64,000 bases of DNA, from assembly GCA_041746105.1 (NCBI GenBank), contig JBGTHP010000039.1, positions 1-64,000 on the forward strand, given 5' to 3'. The position numbers and the translations under genes are program-made. Positions 31,164-40,589 of this stretch are shown in pieces. Each line of letters opens with the position of its first letter. Within the stretch, counting starts at the first letter, position 1. This DNA comes from JBFHRE01 sp041746105. GTDB taxonomy: Bacteria > Actinomycetota > Acidimicrobiia > Spongiisociales > ZC4RG35. The notes beneath the pieces were generated by a model that was not told the DNA's origin, did not search any database, and was given only the letters and a program-made list of their open reading frames with translations.

Positions 31164-32425
31164 TGCTCAAGAAATTCGGAGCACTACCTGCCTGGGCCCG
31201 CTATTCCATCGCCGCCGCAACCGGCGTCCTCGTCCTGGCCCTCGTCCAGATGCTCGAACCGGGCGGGCTCAGTCGTCTGACCTCTGCCAACGCCTCCGGG
31301 GCGATGCTGCGCTGGAGCGTGCCCATACTGCTCGCCGGGATCGGTGGGTTGTATTCCGAGCGGGCGGGCGTCGTCAACATCGGTCTTGAAGGGATGATGG
31401 TCCTCGGAACGTGGACGGGTGCCTACGGAGTGTTGGTGGGCGGACCCTGGGTCGGTCTCCTCTACGGTCTGGTCGGGGGAGGGATCGGTGGGCTGATTCA
31501 CGCCATCGCTACTGTCACGTTCGGGGTCGACCACATCGTGTCGGGAGTCGCAATCAACCTCCTCGCGCCGGGAGCGGTTCGGTTCCTGTCCTCCGAATTG
31601 TTCATCAACTTCTCGGGTGGCTCGATCACGCAGTCGCCTGCAGTCCAGGGCCTCGGCACGGTCACCGCACCCGTGCTGGCCGGTGGCACCGTCTTCGGCT
31701 GGAAGTCGCCGGACTTGCTGGGAGCGATTGCTGATTGGGACGTCTTTTTTGTATCCGACATCGCCAGCTTCGTTCGGGGGCTGATGGCGGGGGTGGGCGT
31801 CTTCACCTTGATAGCTCTCGCCATAGTGCCGGCGACTGCCTGGCTGGTGTGGAAGACCCGCTTTGGCCTGCGATTGCGGATTGCCGGCGAACACCCGACC
31901 GCGGGCGAATCGCTTGGTGTGAACATCTATTGGCAGAAGTACAAGGGAGTCATCATCAGTGGGGCCCTCTCTGGACTGGGAGGGGCTTTCATCTCCATGG
32001 AACTCACCGGCTTTTACCGCGAGGGGCAGACCCAGGGCCGCGGTTTCATCGGCCTGGCTGCCCTCATTTTTGGAAACTGGCGTCCTGGTGGAATCCTCAT
32101 CGCCGCCCTCCTGTTCGGGTATCCGTTTGGCACCGCGCTCCGCGACCTCGACGGGCGGTCGACCCACGCGCTTTTGATGGTCGTTGTTATCGCACTGACC
32201 CTCATCACAGCGTTGTCTGTCAAGCGGAAGCGGCGCTTCGACGCCGTGCTCGCCGGTTCTCTCGCCGCCGGGTTCCTGGTTTGGTATCTCCTCACGGAAA
32301 CGGCTCCCGACTGGCTGCCCAACACTCTTCCATTTGCAACCGTGTTGATCGTGTTGCTCTTCGCCATCCAACGACTTCGAATGCCGAAAGCGGACGGGGC
32401 GCCTTATCGACGAGGGGCCACCTGA
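31163..32425 (+). CDS. ABC transporter permease (nucleoside importer), second subunit
   Basis: This 420-aa second permease of the same family has LLAGIGGLYSERAGVVNIGLEGMMVLG and a long hydrophobic C-terminus that extends the usual length by several helices (ALTLITALSVKRKRRFDAVLAGSLAAGFLVWYLL). It completes the four-gene importer. The convergent gene beyond it encodes a nucleoside hydrolase, which fits import followed by cleavage to base and ribose. Confidence 0.91.
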   Translation: MLKKFGALPAWARYSIAAATGVLVLALVQMLEPGGLSRLTSANASGAMLRWSVPILLAGIGGLYSERAGVVNIGLEGMMVLGTWTGAYGVLVGGPWVGLLYGLVGGGIGGLIHAIATVTFGVDHIVSGVAINLLAPGAVRFLSSELFINFSGGSITQSPAVQGLGTVTAPVLAGGTVFGWKSPDLLGAIADWDVFFVSDIASFVRGLMAGVGVFTLIALAIVPATAWLVWKTRFGLRLRIAGEHPTAGESLGVNIYWQKYKGVIISGALSGLGGAFISMELTGFYREGQTQGRGFIGLAALIFGNWRPGGILIAALLFGYPFGTALRDLDGRSTHALLMVVVIALTLITALSVKRKRRFDAVLAGSLAAGFLVWYLLTETAPDWLPNTLPFATVLIVLLFAIQRLRMPKADGAPYRRGAT

Positions 32426-32458
32426 CCGGAAGAGCGTCTACCAGGCGGCAGCGCCGGC

Positions 32459-33391
32459 TCAGGTTGGGAACGAAGACAGTCTGGTGGTGATGAGCGACGC
32501 GAAAGCCTTCGAGTCGATATCGATCCCTACATGGGCGTTCACGGCCCGGCTGGTCACCCCGTATCGATCGACAACCGTTCTCCCCCGGTTCAGTCCCGAC
32601 TCGACTTCCACCTCGATGTTGACATCGGCAACTTCGATCATGCCCGGTATTACAACATGTGCGACGGCTGCAGCATCATGGACGGGTGCGGCAGGGATGC
32701 CAAAGATCTCCAGATAACGGCGCGTGAAGTATTCGAGGAGTTCGCTCACGAACTGACCCACGGGCCCTGTTCCAGACATCAGCCGGCCATCTTCTGGTGT
32801 GAGCAAAGCCTGATGCGTCACGTCCAGTCCGATCATCGTCACGTCGAGGCCCGAGGAGAAAACCCGATCGGCCGCCTCCGGATCGACGTAGATGTTGAAT
32901 TCGGCTGCCGGGGTGATGTTCCCAAGCCCGATCGAGCCTCCCATCAGCACAATTCGCTCGATGCCGTCTCTCACCGCCGGTCGCTGTTCGAGAAGCATCG
33001 CAATGTTGGTCAGCGGTCCAACCGGGATCAGAGTTACCGGTTTTGTCGAACCGGCAATCAGGGACTCGAGGAACTCCACAGCCGGTGTGTCGACGGGTCG
33101 AATGGTTGGTTCGGCGAGCTGCGGTCCGGCAAGACCCGATTCGCCGTGGACGTGGGCCGCCGTGACCAGCTCGCGGGACAAAGGGCCTGCCGCCCCGGCC
33201 GCCACCCGAATGTCCGGCCGGCCGGCCAGCTCGAGCACTCGCAGAGCGTTGAGTGTCGCGTTTTCCAGGGTCGTGTTTCCGGCGACCGTGGTGATCCCGA
33301 GCAAATCGACCTCGGGCGACGCCAGTGCGAGGAAGATGGCGATGGCATCGTCGTGCCCCGGGTCACAGTCGATGATGATGGGAACGGCCAT
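32459..33391 (-). CDS. Inosine/uridine-preferring nucleoside hydrolase family
   Basis: This 310-aa ribohydrolase cleaves the N-glycosidic bond of nucleosides. The calcium-binding DxDPGxDDA motif is present (IIDCDPGHDDAIAIF), along with VGPLTNIA, MGG, EFNIYVDPEAA and the HDAAAV segment near residue 240. The ATG at 33391 follows GAAGG at good spacing; a GTG at 33403 is the alternative. It lies tail to tail, 33 bp from the nucleoside ABC importer, and the two functions plausibly serve salvage together, though they are transcribed separately. Confidence 0.93.
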   Translation of the reverse strand: MAVPIIIDCDPGHDDAIAIFLALASPEVDLLGITTVAGNTTLENATLNALRVLELAGRPDIRVAAGAAGPLSRELVTAAHVHGESGLAGPQLAEPTIRPVDTPAVEFLESLIAGSTKPVTLIPVGPLTNIAMLLEQRPAVRDGIERIVLMGGSIGLGNITPAAEFNIYVDPEAADRVFSSGLDVTMIGLDVTHQALLTPEDGRLMSGTGPVGQFVSELLEYFTRRYLEIFGIPAAPVHDAAAVAHVVIPGMIEVADVNIEVEVESGLNRGRTVVDRYGVTSRAVNAHVGIDIDSKAFASLITTRLSSFPT

Positions 33392-33494
33392 TGGGACCTT
33401 CACAATAGAAGCGAGACGGGTTGGGAGGCGTCAGGTTTGAGCCGCGTTGAGCTGACCCTGAGCTGGTCCGCCGGATTCGACCCCCGCCGTCGAT

Positions 33495-35999
33495 CTAGCT
33501 TTCGACCATCTCCATCGGAGGAGTCTGCGGGGTTTCGATTGCTTCAAACGTGAGCTCGTCGTTCTCTTCGTCGAGACCGACCAGCACCGTGGAGCCGGCC
33601 TTGTAGCCGCCAAGAAGAATCCGTTCGGACAACGGGTCCTCGAGCATGCGCTGGATGGCTCGACGCAACGGCCGCGCCCCCAACTCGGGGTCGTACCCCT
33701 TGGTGCCGAGATAACCTTTGGCGTCGTCGGTCAGCACCAGGTCCAGTCCTTGACCCGACAGCTGGCTTCTGATTCGCACCAACATCAGATCGACGATCAG
33801 CTTGACCTCGTCGAGCGACAGCTCGTGGAAGACGATCACTTCATCGATCCGGTTGAGGAACTCGGGTCGGAAGTGCTTCTTCAGCTCCTCGTGCACCTTT
33901 TCCCGCATCTTCTCGTATGTCTCACGACCGTCTTCCTGGCGGAAACCGATCGACTTCTTGCGGAGGTCTCTGGTGCCGAGGTTCGAAGTCATGATGATGA
34001 CCGTGTTCTTGAAGTCGACGGTTCGACCCTGTGCATCGGTGAGCCGGCCATCTTCGAGAATCTGAAGCAGCGTATTGAAAACATCGGGGTGGGCTTTTTC
34101 GATTTCGTCGAACAGCACCACCGAGAATGGCTTGCGCCGAACGGCCTCGGTCAGCTGGCCTCCCTCGTCGTAGCCGACGTACCCCGGCGGAGAACCGACC
34201 AGTCGTGACACCGTGTGCTTCTCCATGTACTCGGACATGTCGAGCTGTATCAACGCGTCCTCGTCGCCAAAGAGGAAAGCGGTCAACGCCTTGGCGGTCT
34301 CGGTCTTGCCGACACCGGATGGTCCAAGAAAAATGAACGAGCCTGAGGGGCGCTTCGGATCCTTGAGTCCGGCCCTGGTCCGACGAATCGCCTTCGAGAC
34401 GGCCACGATGGCGTCGTGCTGGCCGATTATCCGCTCGTGCAGTTCCTCCTCCATCTTGACCAGGCGGGCGGTCTCTTCCTCGGTTAGGCGATGAACCGGG
34501 ATACCGGTCCATTGCGCGAGAACCTGGGCGATCTCTTCCTCGTCTATGACCCAAGTCGAGTCCCCACCTTCTTCGATGAGCCTTCTCTCGACAAGTGAGC
34601 GGTCAGCTGTCAGGGTCTTTTCTTTGTCCCGCAGCTGGGCGGCCCGCTCGAACTGCTGGGCCTGGACCGCGTCCTGCTTCTGCTGTCGGACGTCGGTCAG
34701 TTGCCGATCGATCTCGACAAACTCGGGATTGTTGCCGGAGCGGCTGATCCGCATGCGGCTGCCTGCCTCATCGATGAGGTCGATCGCCTTGTCGGGCAGG
34801 AAACGGTCAGACAGGTAGCGGTCGGCGAGATTGGCGGCAGAAACGATGGCCTGTTCCGTGAAACGGACAGAGTGATGCGACTCGTAGCGGTCCTTGAGTC
34901 CCAACAAGATCTGAATGGTGTCTGCAATGGACGGTTCCTCGACCTTGACCGGCTGAAAACGCCTCTCGAGGGCAGAGTCCTTTTCGAGATACTTGCGGTA
35001 CTCCTCGAGTGTCGTCGCCCCGATCGTCTGCAGCTCGCCGCGAGCCAGCATCGGCTTGAGGATCGAAGCGGCGTCGATCGCACCCTCGGCGGCGCCGGCA
35101 CCGACCAAGGTGTGAATCTCATCGATGAAGATGATGACGTCGCCGCGAGTTTTGATCTCCTTCAAGACCTTCTTCAATCGCTCCTCGAAGTCGCCTCGGT
35201 AGCGCGAACCTGCCACGAGGGCACCGAGATCGAGGGTGTAAAGCTTCTTGTTGGTGAGCGTCTCGGGAACATCGCCTGCGACGATGCGCTGGGCAAGACC
35301 TTCTGCGATGGCAGTCTTGCCGACACCGGGCTCGCCGATCAGCACAGGGTTGTTCTTGGTGCGCCGAGAAAGAACCTGCATGACTCGTTCTATCTCACGG
35401 GTGCGGCCGATCACAGGATCGAGCTTGCGCTCACGCGCCGCCTGCGTCAGGTTGCGTCCGAACTGATCGAGGACGGTCGAGCCCTGCCCGCCTGAAGACG
35501 AAGACTCCCTGCCGGAGGATGACGAGGAGGACGAGGACTGCGGGTCGTCGCTCGAGCCACTGCTGGGACTCGAAAGAAGCTGGATGACCGTTTGTCGTAC
35601 TTTTTGCAGCTCCGCGCCCAACTTTTGGAGAACCTGCGCGGCGACACCTTCCCCCTCACGAATGAGGCCGAGAAGGATGTGTTCTGTCCCGATGTAGTTA
35701 TGCCCAAGTTGGAGTGCTTCTCGCAGCGACAGTTCGAGGACCTTCTTCGCCCTGGGGGTGAAAGGAATGTGGCCCGTCGGAGCGGTCTGGCCTTGACCGA
35801 TGATCTCGACGACCTGCTCACGCACTCCGCTGAGACTTATCCCGAGACTCTCGAGCGCCTTGGCGGCCAAACCTTCGCCCTCGTTGAGGAGACCGAGGAG
35901 TATGTGCTCGGTTCCGATGTAGTTGTGGTTGAGAAGTCGGGCTTCTTCTTGGGCGAGCACTACGACTCGTCGGGCCCGATCGGTGAACCGTTCAAACAA
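33495..35999 (-). CDS. clpC: ATP-dependent Clp protease ATP-binding subunit ClpC (TTG start)
   Basis: This 834-aa HSP100 unfoldase works with ClpP. In order it has two N-domain repeats (NHNYIGTEHILLGLL and GHNYIGTEHILLGLI), a Ser-rich linker, AAA-1 (GEPGVGKTAIAEGLAQR), a UVR-like middle segment (QFERAAQLRDKEKTL) and AAA-2 (GPSGVGKTETAKAL). The start matters: the TTG at 35999, 8 nt after GAGGAGG, yields the canonical FERFTDRARRVVVLAQEEA N-terminus exactly. A longer frame reaching 36137 adds 46 residues foreign to ClpC. The leader to the divergent prenyl synthase gene is 164 bp. Confidence 0.95.
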   Translation of the reverse strand: MFERFTDRARRVVVLAQEEARLLNHNYIGTEHILLGLLNEGEGLAAKALESLGISLSGVREQVVEIIGQGQTAPTGHIPFTPRAKKVLELSLREALQLGHNYIGTEHILLGLIREGEGVAAQVLQKLGAELQKVRQTVIQLLSSPSSGSSDDPQSSSSSSSSGRESSSSGGQGSTVLDQFGRNLTQAARERKLDPVIGRTREIERVMQVLSRRTKNNPVLIGEPGVGKTAIAEGLAQRIVAGDVPETLTNKKLYTLDLGALVAGSRYRGDFEERLKKVLKEIKTRGDVIIFIDEIHTLVGAGAAEGAIDAASILKPMLARGELQTIGATTLEEYRKYLEKDSALERRFQPVKVEEPSIADTIQILLGLKDRYESHHSVRFTEQAIVSAANLADRYLSDRFLPDKAIDLIDEAGSRMRISRSGNNPEFVEIDRQLTDVRQQKQDAVQAQQFERAAQLRDKEKTLTADRSLVERRLIEEGGDSTWVIDEEEIAQVLAQWTGIPVHRLTEEETARLVKMEEELHERIIGQHDAIVAVSKAIRRTRAGLKDPKRPSGSFIFLGPSGVGKTETAKALTAFLFGDEDALIQLDMSEYMEKHTVSRLVGSPPGYVGYDEGGQLTEAVRRKPFSVVLFDEIEKAHPDVFNTLLQILEDGRLTDAQGRTVDFKNTVIIMTSNLGTRDLRKKSIGFRQEDGRETYEKMREKVHEELKKHFRPEFLNRIDEVIVFHELSLDEVKLIVDLMLVRIRSQLSGQGLDLVLTDDAKGYLGTKGYDPELGARPLRRAIQRMLEDPLSERILLGGYKAGSTVLVGLDEENDELTFEAIETPQTPPMEMVES

Positions 36000-36151
36000 G
36001 GCCAACGCCTCCTCGTGGGAAAAACTCGCTCGGTAAGAACTATACCGAACCGTGGGTTCAACCATTCGAACCCCCTCACCTTCCTCACATCGGCACAGGA
36101 ACGGGCTCGCTGAAGTGGTTGGATCGAGTTCGCGCATTCCCTTCCTGCGGG

Positions 36152-36157
36152 TAGCCT
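36152..36157 (+). promoter_or_regulatory. Candidate -10 box (TAGCCT) for the polyprenyl synthase gene
   Basis: TAGCCT ends 6 nt before the ATG at 36164 and no ribosome site is seen, so a leaderless transcript is likely. It sits in the divergent region shared with clpC. Confidence 0.4.
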
Positions 36158-36163
36158 TGGATC

Positions 36164-37153
36164 ATGGCCGATCTGGCGGAACTGGTACCCATCCCCCGAG
36201 TGTGGGAACGAATGGAGCGCGTCGAACAGCGCCTGTTCGAGGCGACCACGTCAGGCGACGAACGGCTGACCGAGATCTCACAACATCTTCTCAACGCGGG
36301 CGGAAAGAGATACCGGCCGGTGCTTGCCCTCCTCGCCGCCGAGCTGGGCCCGAGTCCGGAACACCACCCGGTCGAAGCGGCAGTAGCGGTGGAACTGATC
36401 CATGTCGGGAGCCTCTATCACGACGACGTGATCGACGAGGCGGACACCCGTCGCGGTGCGGCCAGCGCCAACATCAACTGGACCAACACGGTCGCGATCC
36501 TGGCCGGTGACTTCCTCATGGCTCGCGCCTCGGAGACGGCGGCAACCCACCTCAGCCAAGAATCGGTCAGGCTTCTGGCAGCAACCTATGCCGAGTTGGT
36601 CGAAGGCCAGACCCGCGAACTCGGACTCGACTACGACCTCGACCACTCGGTGGGCGCCTACGAACACGTCATCTATCAAAAAACCGCCAGCCTGATTCGG
36701 ACCTCCGCCCGGCTGGGGGCGATTGCGGCCGGGGCTTCCGATCCAACGGTCGAAGCCGTGAGTACCTGGGCGGCAGAGGTGGGGATGGTGTTCCAACTCG
36801 CCGACGATGTCCTCGACCTCATCGCAACCTCGGACGTGCTCGGGAAACCCGCTGGATCGGACATCAGGGAAGGCAAATTCACCCTGCCCGTCCTGCTGGC
36901 GCTGGCAGGCCCGGAAAGCGAACGCGTGAGAAAGCTCCTCAAAGAGCCCATCCCCTACCGCGACGCCGCGGTCGATGAGGTCATCGAGATCGTACGCGGC
37001 GGCGGGTATTCGGGTGGCGCCTTGGCCGCCGCCCGTCAGCGGCTCGAAGTGGCTCGAAGCGCGATCGCCGGATTGGGAACACCCGAGGTGAGAGCCGTTT
37101 TTGAGCGAGTTGGATCGTATCTGGTTGACCGAGTCGAAGCGCTCGAATCCTGA
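36164..37153 (+). CDS. trans-Isoprenyl diphosphate synthase (polyprenyl synthetase)
   Basis: This 329-aa enzyme elongates allylic diphosphates with isopentenyl diphosphate, most likely making the menaquinone side chain. The first aspartate-rich motif is YHDDVIDEADTRRG and the second is FQLADDVLDLIA. GGKRYRP near residue 46 is the IPP-binding segment. The residues before the first motif (VGSLYHD) lack a bulky blocker, consistent with a long-chain product. A hairpin (37176-37194) separates it from the following receiver-protein gene. Confidence 0.9.
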   Translation: MADLAELVPIPRVWERMERVEQRLFEATTSGDERLTEISQHLLNAGGKRYRPVLALLAAELGPSPEHHPVEAAVAVELIHVGSLYHDDVIDEADTRRGAASANINWTNTVAILAGDFLMARASETAATHLSQESVRLLAATYAELVEGQTRELGLDYDLDHSVGAYEHVIYQKTASLIRTSARLGAIAAGASDPTVEAVSTWAAEVGMVFQLADDVLDLIATSDVLGKPAGSDIREGKFTLPVLLALAGPESERVRKLLKEPIPYRDAAVDEVIEIVRGGGYSGGALAAARQRLEVARSAIAGLGTPEVRAVFERVGSYLVDRVEALES

Positions 37154-37175
37154 GAAACAACTCCAGTCAGAGGGT

Positions 37176-37194
37176 TGAGGGGCCGAAACCCTCA
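37176..37194 (+). terminator. Short hairpin just before a receiver-protein start codon
   Basis: TGAGGG pairs with CCCTCA around a 7-nt loop, ending 2 nt before the ATG at 37197. It may be a weak terminator for the prenyl synthase gene, or it may occlude the start of the next gene. Only 6 bp, so weakly supported. Confidence 0.3.
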
Positions 37195-37196
37195 GC

Positions 37197-38639
37197 ATGG
37201 ACCTTCAGTCCTTCTTCAGAGATGCAGTAGCCGCACAAATCAAGGAACTCGAGGTCGCGATCGACCTTCCTCCCGATGCTCCCGAGGTTGCCAACGCCCG
37301 GCGCGTAGCGCATTCGCTCAAAGGTTCCGGCACCACGTATGGATACCCGGAGATATCGCAGGCGGCCGCCGTCACCGAACAAGCCTCAGATGCCAGTTTC
37401 AGCAAGTCGGTGGAGTCGCTGATCGAGGTGTTGACCAAAGCGATCGAAACGGACTCCAAGGTGGCGGTGCTCGTGGTCGACGACGATCCGGTTTTCGGCG
37501 AGATGCTGGTGGCCAAGTTGTCGAGTCCCCTCCTCAGGGTTGAACACGTCGGCTCGCGGGCCGAGGCCGAATCCCATCTGGACAATTCCCAGCCACAGGT
37601 GATCGTGCTGGACCTCTTCCTTCCCGACGGAGATGGCCGCGATCTCCTCGCCCAACTGGTCCAATCCCGTCCCGGTCTCACTGTCATCGCCACCAGTGCC
37701 ACGGACTCGAACGAGCTCCGGGATGCGGTCATGGCCGCCGGCGCCACTGCGTTTCTCACCAAACCGGTGAACATCAGGGCCCTCACCGATCTCGTCGAAC
37801 AGCTTCTCCGCCAGCGGGCAGAGGGACGCCACACCCGCGACCCGCTCATCGAGGTCTATGACGACCTTCGACGGACCGCTCCGACCGTGACCGTCGCATC
37901 AATCGTCCCCGAATTGCACGGGCCGGGCGGGCTCGATCGGCGCAACGACTCCAGTGTTCTCGACGACATGGTCAACGCCCTCGACGAACTGTTGCCGCCC
38001 GACATCGCAATCGGAAGGTGGTCGCCCACCGAACTGATCGGATTCACCGATGGAACGTCCCAAGAACTCCTCGAGACTCTCGATCGGGCTCGGCTCCGGC
38101 TGAGGAACCGGCTACAGCAGCCGGACGGTTCCGTCGCAACCTTCTCCGCCGGGGTTGCGCCCGGCAGCTCGAGCCTGCTCGATTCGTACGGACACGCCCG
38201 GGAGGCCGCCAGTGCGGCCGCGGCCGGCGGCGGCGACAGAGTTGTTCTCGCCAGCTCCACGGGCAGGGCCAACACCGTCCTCCTCGCGGAAGACGATCCA
38301 CTGACCGCGGCACTGGTGGTCCACCGTCTCGAGCGAGAAAGCCTCGACGTCACACACTGCACCGATGGCCTCACCGCCATCGAAATCGCATCCCAGCGAG
38401 AGTTCGGACTGATCATTCTCGACATCCAAATGCCGGGTCTCGACGGTTTCGGGGTGCTGGCGGAGCTCAGACAACGACCGGCCTATTTGGAGACTCCCAT
38501 CATCATCCTGACGGCGGTCGGCAGCGAACGTGATGTCGTGCGCGGTTTCGAACTCGGGTGTGACGACTATGTGCTCAAGCCTTTCAGCCCGGCCGAACTG
38601 ACGGCCAGGCTCAGGCGATTCACCAGGAAGGCCGTATGA
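37197..38639 (+). CDS. HPt-receiver-degenerate GGDEF-receiver signalling protein
   Basis: This 480-aa multidomain response regulator starts with an HPt-like domain (about residues 1-80) with the phosphorylatable His in ARRVAHSLKGSGTTYG. A first receiver (about 87-205) has VDDDP, the acceptor Asp in VLDLFLPDGDG and a TKP lysine. A region (about 220-355) looks like a GGDEF fold with the signature replaced by SPTELIG. The second receiver (about 360-478) has AEDDP, ILDIQMPGLDG and KPF. It can both receive and relay phosphate. No histidine kinase is in the window. The next gene, a lone receiver, is coupled by ATGA. Confidence 0.85.
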   Translation: MDLQSFFRDAVAAQIKELEVAIDLPPDAPEVANARRVAHSLKGSGTTYGYPEISQAAAVTEQASDASFSKSVESLIEVLTKAIETDSKVAVLVVDDDPVFGEMLVAKLSSPLLRVEHVGSRAEAESHLDNSQPQVIVLDLFLPDGDGRDLLAQLVQSRPGLTVIATSATDSNELRDAVMAAGATAFLTKPVNIRALTDLVEQLLRQRAEGRHTRDPLIEVYDDLRRTAPTVTVASIVPELHGPGGLDRRNDSSVLDDMVNALDELLPPDIAIGRWSPTELIGFTDGTSQELLETLDRARLRLRNRLQQPDGSVATFSAGVAPGSSSLLDSYGHAREAASAAAAGGGDRVVLASSTGRANTVLLAEDDPLTAALVVHRLERESLDVTHCTDGLTAIEIASQREFGLIILDIQMPGLDGFGVLAELRQRPAYLETPIIILTAVGSERDVVRGFELGCDDYVLKPFSPAELTARLRRFTRKAV

Positions 38640-39013
38640 AGTTCCTCTTCTGCGACGACGACCCCGTGATTCGGTACCTCCTCGAAATCCTTCTGGCAAA
38701 GCGGGGAGGCCACGAGGTAGTCCCGGTAGCCGACCCGTTCAAAGTTGTCGCCAATGCGATCGCCAGCGAACCCGACATGATCCTCCTCGATTACGTGATG
38801 CCTGGCATGACAGGACTGCAGGTCGTAGAGAGCCTGAGGGCGCACGATGAGACATCCAACACACCGGTTGTGTTTCTCACCGGCCGCTCCGACATCGCCG
38901 ATGGGCCGTCGCTCGATGCTTTGGGAGTCATGGGCGTCATCGAAAAACCCTTTGACACCGCCACCTTCATCGACCGCCTGATCGCCATGGCCGGTCGCGC
39001 CGCCACTCGCTGA
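38636..39013 (+). CDS. Single-domain response regulator (CheY-like)
   Basis: This 125-aa protein is one receiver domain: acidic pocket FCDDDP, acceptor Asp in LLDYVMPGMTG, Thr in FLTGR and Lys in IEKPF. Its ATG overlaps the stop of the HPt-receiver gene. Its position just before a fliM remnant suggests a former motility link, but CheY identity is not established. Confidence 0.88.
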   Translation: MKFLFCDDDPVIRYLLEILLAKRGGHEVVPVADPFKVVANAIASEPDMILLDYVMPGMTGLQVVESLRAHDETSNTPVVFLTGRSDIADGPSLDALGVMGVIEKPFDTATFIDRLIAMAGRAATR

Positions 39014-39072
39014 TCTCCTTCATCCGAAGCGGATTACGCCGACAGGGTTGGTGACCACCAACTGGAGCACAT

Positions 39073-39720
39073 GTGGCAGGGTCCGCCCTGGTTGAAGCCA
39101 AGACGAGTCGCAACGGGAGCTACCATGCCGGTTCTGCGCGTGCGAGCTCGCTCAGTCGCCACGACTATCGGACTCCGTCGAAATTCACGGCGGCATTCGT
39201 CAGGGAATTCGACGACTTCCACAAAGAATTCATGGCAGTGCTGTCACAGCGCTACACCCGCGAACTCAAATCGCAGATAACTATCGAGCACCTCAGCACC
39301 GAGCAGCTCACGTATGACGCCTACGTCCGCTCCATGCCCAATCCAAGCCTTCTCAACATCTTCGAGTTGGCCCCGCTTCCAGGTCGCGTCGTCTTCGAGA
39401 TGAGCCCCCAACTCGGGTTGGTTCTGGTCGATCGCCTCTTGGGTGGCCGCCCTGGCCGACCGGTCTCGCCGCGACCGCCGACCGTTCTCGAACAGACTCT
39501 GCTGACCACTCTCACCACCCACCCGATGGCAGCTTTCCAGGCCGCCCTCAGCCTGTTGGTCGACGTCGACCCACAGTTGGTACACACCGAGTTGAATCCT
39601 CAGTTCGCCCACGCCGCCATTGGCGGCCCTGGCACGTTTTCCGGGAGCCGTGTCATCTGTCTCCTCAACGCCCTCGTATTGGGTGCCGAAGAAGCCACGC
39701 ATCGCCATGAGCGCCTCTGA
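39073..39720 (+). pseudogene. fliM: fliM remnant: flagellar switch protein gene lacking its 5' and 3' ends
   Basis: The 215-codon frame contains clear FliM middle-domain sequence: HDYRTPSKFTAAFVREF, STEQLTYDAYVRSMPNP, LLNIFELAPLPGRVVFEM and VDRLLGG, up to TELNPQFAHAA at about 39618. The N-terminal CheY-binding peptide (LSQxEIDALL type) and the whole C-terminal SpoA/FliN-like domain are missing; FliM is normally about 330 aa. The final 35 codons read antisense through, or next to, the sigma-factor gene. Loss of the switch's C-terminal domain should abolish C-ring assembly. It is the truncated partner of a tail-to-tail deletion junction with the sigma gene. Confidence 0.8.
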
Positions 39721-40384
39721 ACGGATCTGGGAGACCCTGGCCTCGGTGAGTCCGAGATCGCCCGCAATGTCTTGAAGGAGTTCCCCTTCGAGGTAGTACC
39801 GAGAGATGACTTCGGCCTGGACCGCCGGCAGATTGCGAATCGCCTCTACCAATGTGCCTCGCATCTCGCGCTGCTCAAGGGCGAACTCCGCAAGAAAATC
39901 CGCACGCTGCTCTTCGACCCGGTCGACGAGAGGGGAATCCTCGCCCTCGCTCTGCTGGTCCAGATGAAGCAGGGTCGAAGTAGTTGCCTGAGCCTGACGC
40001 CTGCTCAGTTCGGCGATGCTGATTCCGAGGAAAGATGCAAAGTTCTTCTGCAACCGGGGTCTTGCCATGCTGCTCTTCCAGACCGGACTGGGCCTGCTGG
40101 ATGTCACGAATATTGCGCCGGACCGAACGGCTCGCCCAATCTCGGGTCCTCGTGCTGTCGATGATGGCGCCGCGAATACGAATTGCGGCGTGCCGTGCAA
40201 AAGGGATGCCGGACTCCGGATCAAAGCGACGGCTGGCCTCGACCAAGCCGAGAGCGCCTGCGTTCCACAACTCGGCTCGGTCCACGTGACGTGGATAACG
40301 GGCCGAGACCTCGGCGACAATGTGGCCGACGAGATCCATGTTGTCGGTCACAAGCTGATTCTGTTGGTGGCTTGTGAGGCTCAT
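39678..40384 (-). pseudogene. fliA: Frameshifted FliA/WhiG-type sigma factor gene without a native stop
   Basis: Starting at ATG 40384 (AGGAG upstream), the frame encodes sigma-28-like region 2 (LVGHIVAEVSARYP, LWNAGALGLVEASRRFD, FARHAAIRIRGAIID) and the start of region 3 up to KTPVAEEL. At 40039-40041 one extra T, in CTTTGC, shifts the frame. The shifted frame continues ASFLGISIAELSRR through region 4 (AIRNLPAVQAEVISRYYLEGE, LTEARVSQIRSEALMAMRGFF). After about 39680 the homology ends without a stop, and the frame runs antisense through fliM to 39244. Unless corrected by slippage or explained by sequencing error, no functional sigma factor can be made. Confidence 0.82.
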
Positions 40385-40512
40385 GTTTCCCTACTCCTAC
40401 GATGCGGTTTCGATTCGCTGTGGTAATCGGGAAACCGGCGATCAATCCTTGAGGACCATTTAGAAATAGTCATTGGGTTGTCGGGGGAAACGCTTAACCA
40501 CCCTTTCGACGG

Positions 40513-40520
40513 GCCGACCA
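40513..40520 (+). promoter_or_regulatory. Possible sigma-28-type -10 (GCCGACCA) before the FlgN-like gene
   Basis: GCCGACCA matches the sigma-28 -10 consensus GCCGATAA at five of eight positions and lies 18-19 nt after TTAACC, near the expected -35 spacing. The start codon is 70 nt further. It is weak evidence, as GCCGAC is frequent in GC-rich DNA. Confidence 0.25.
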
Positions 40521-40589
40521 CGCCGGCCGCGGTGCACGATCTACCAATTCACGACTTGACCGAAGCCGATTGGGGCGGACAGGAGAATC

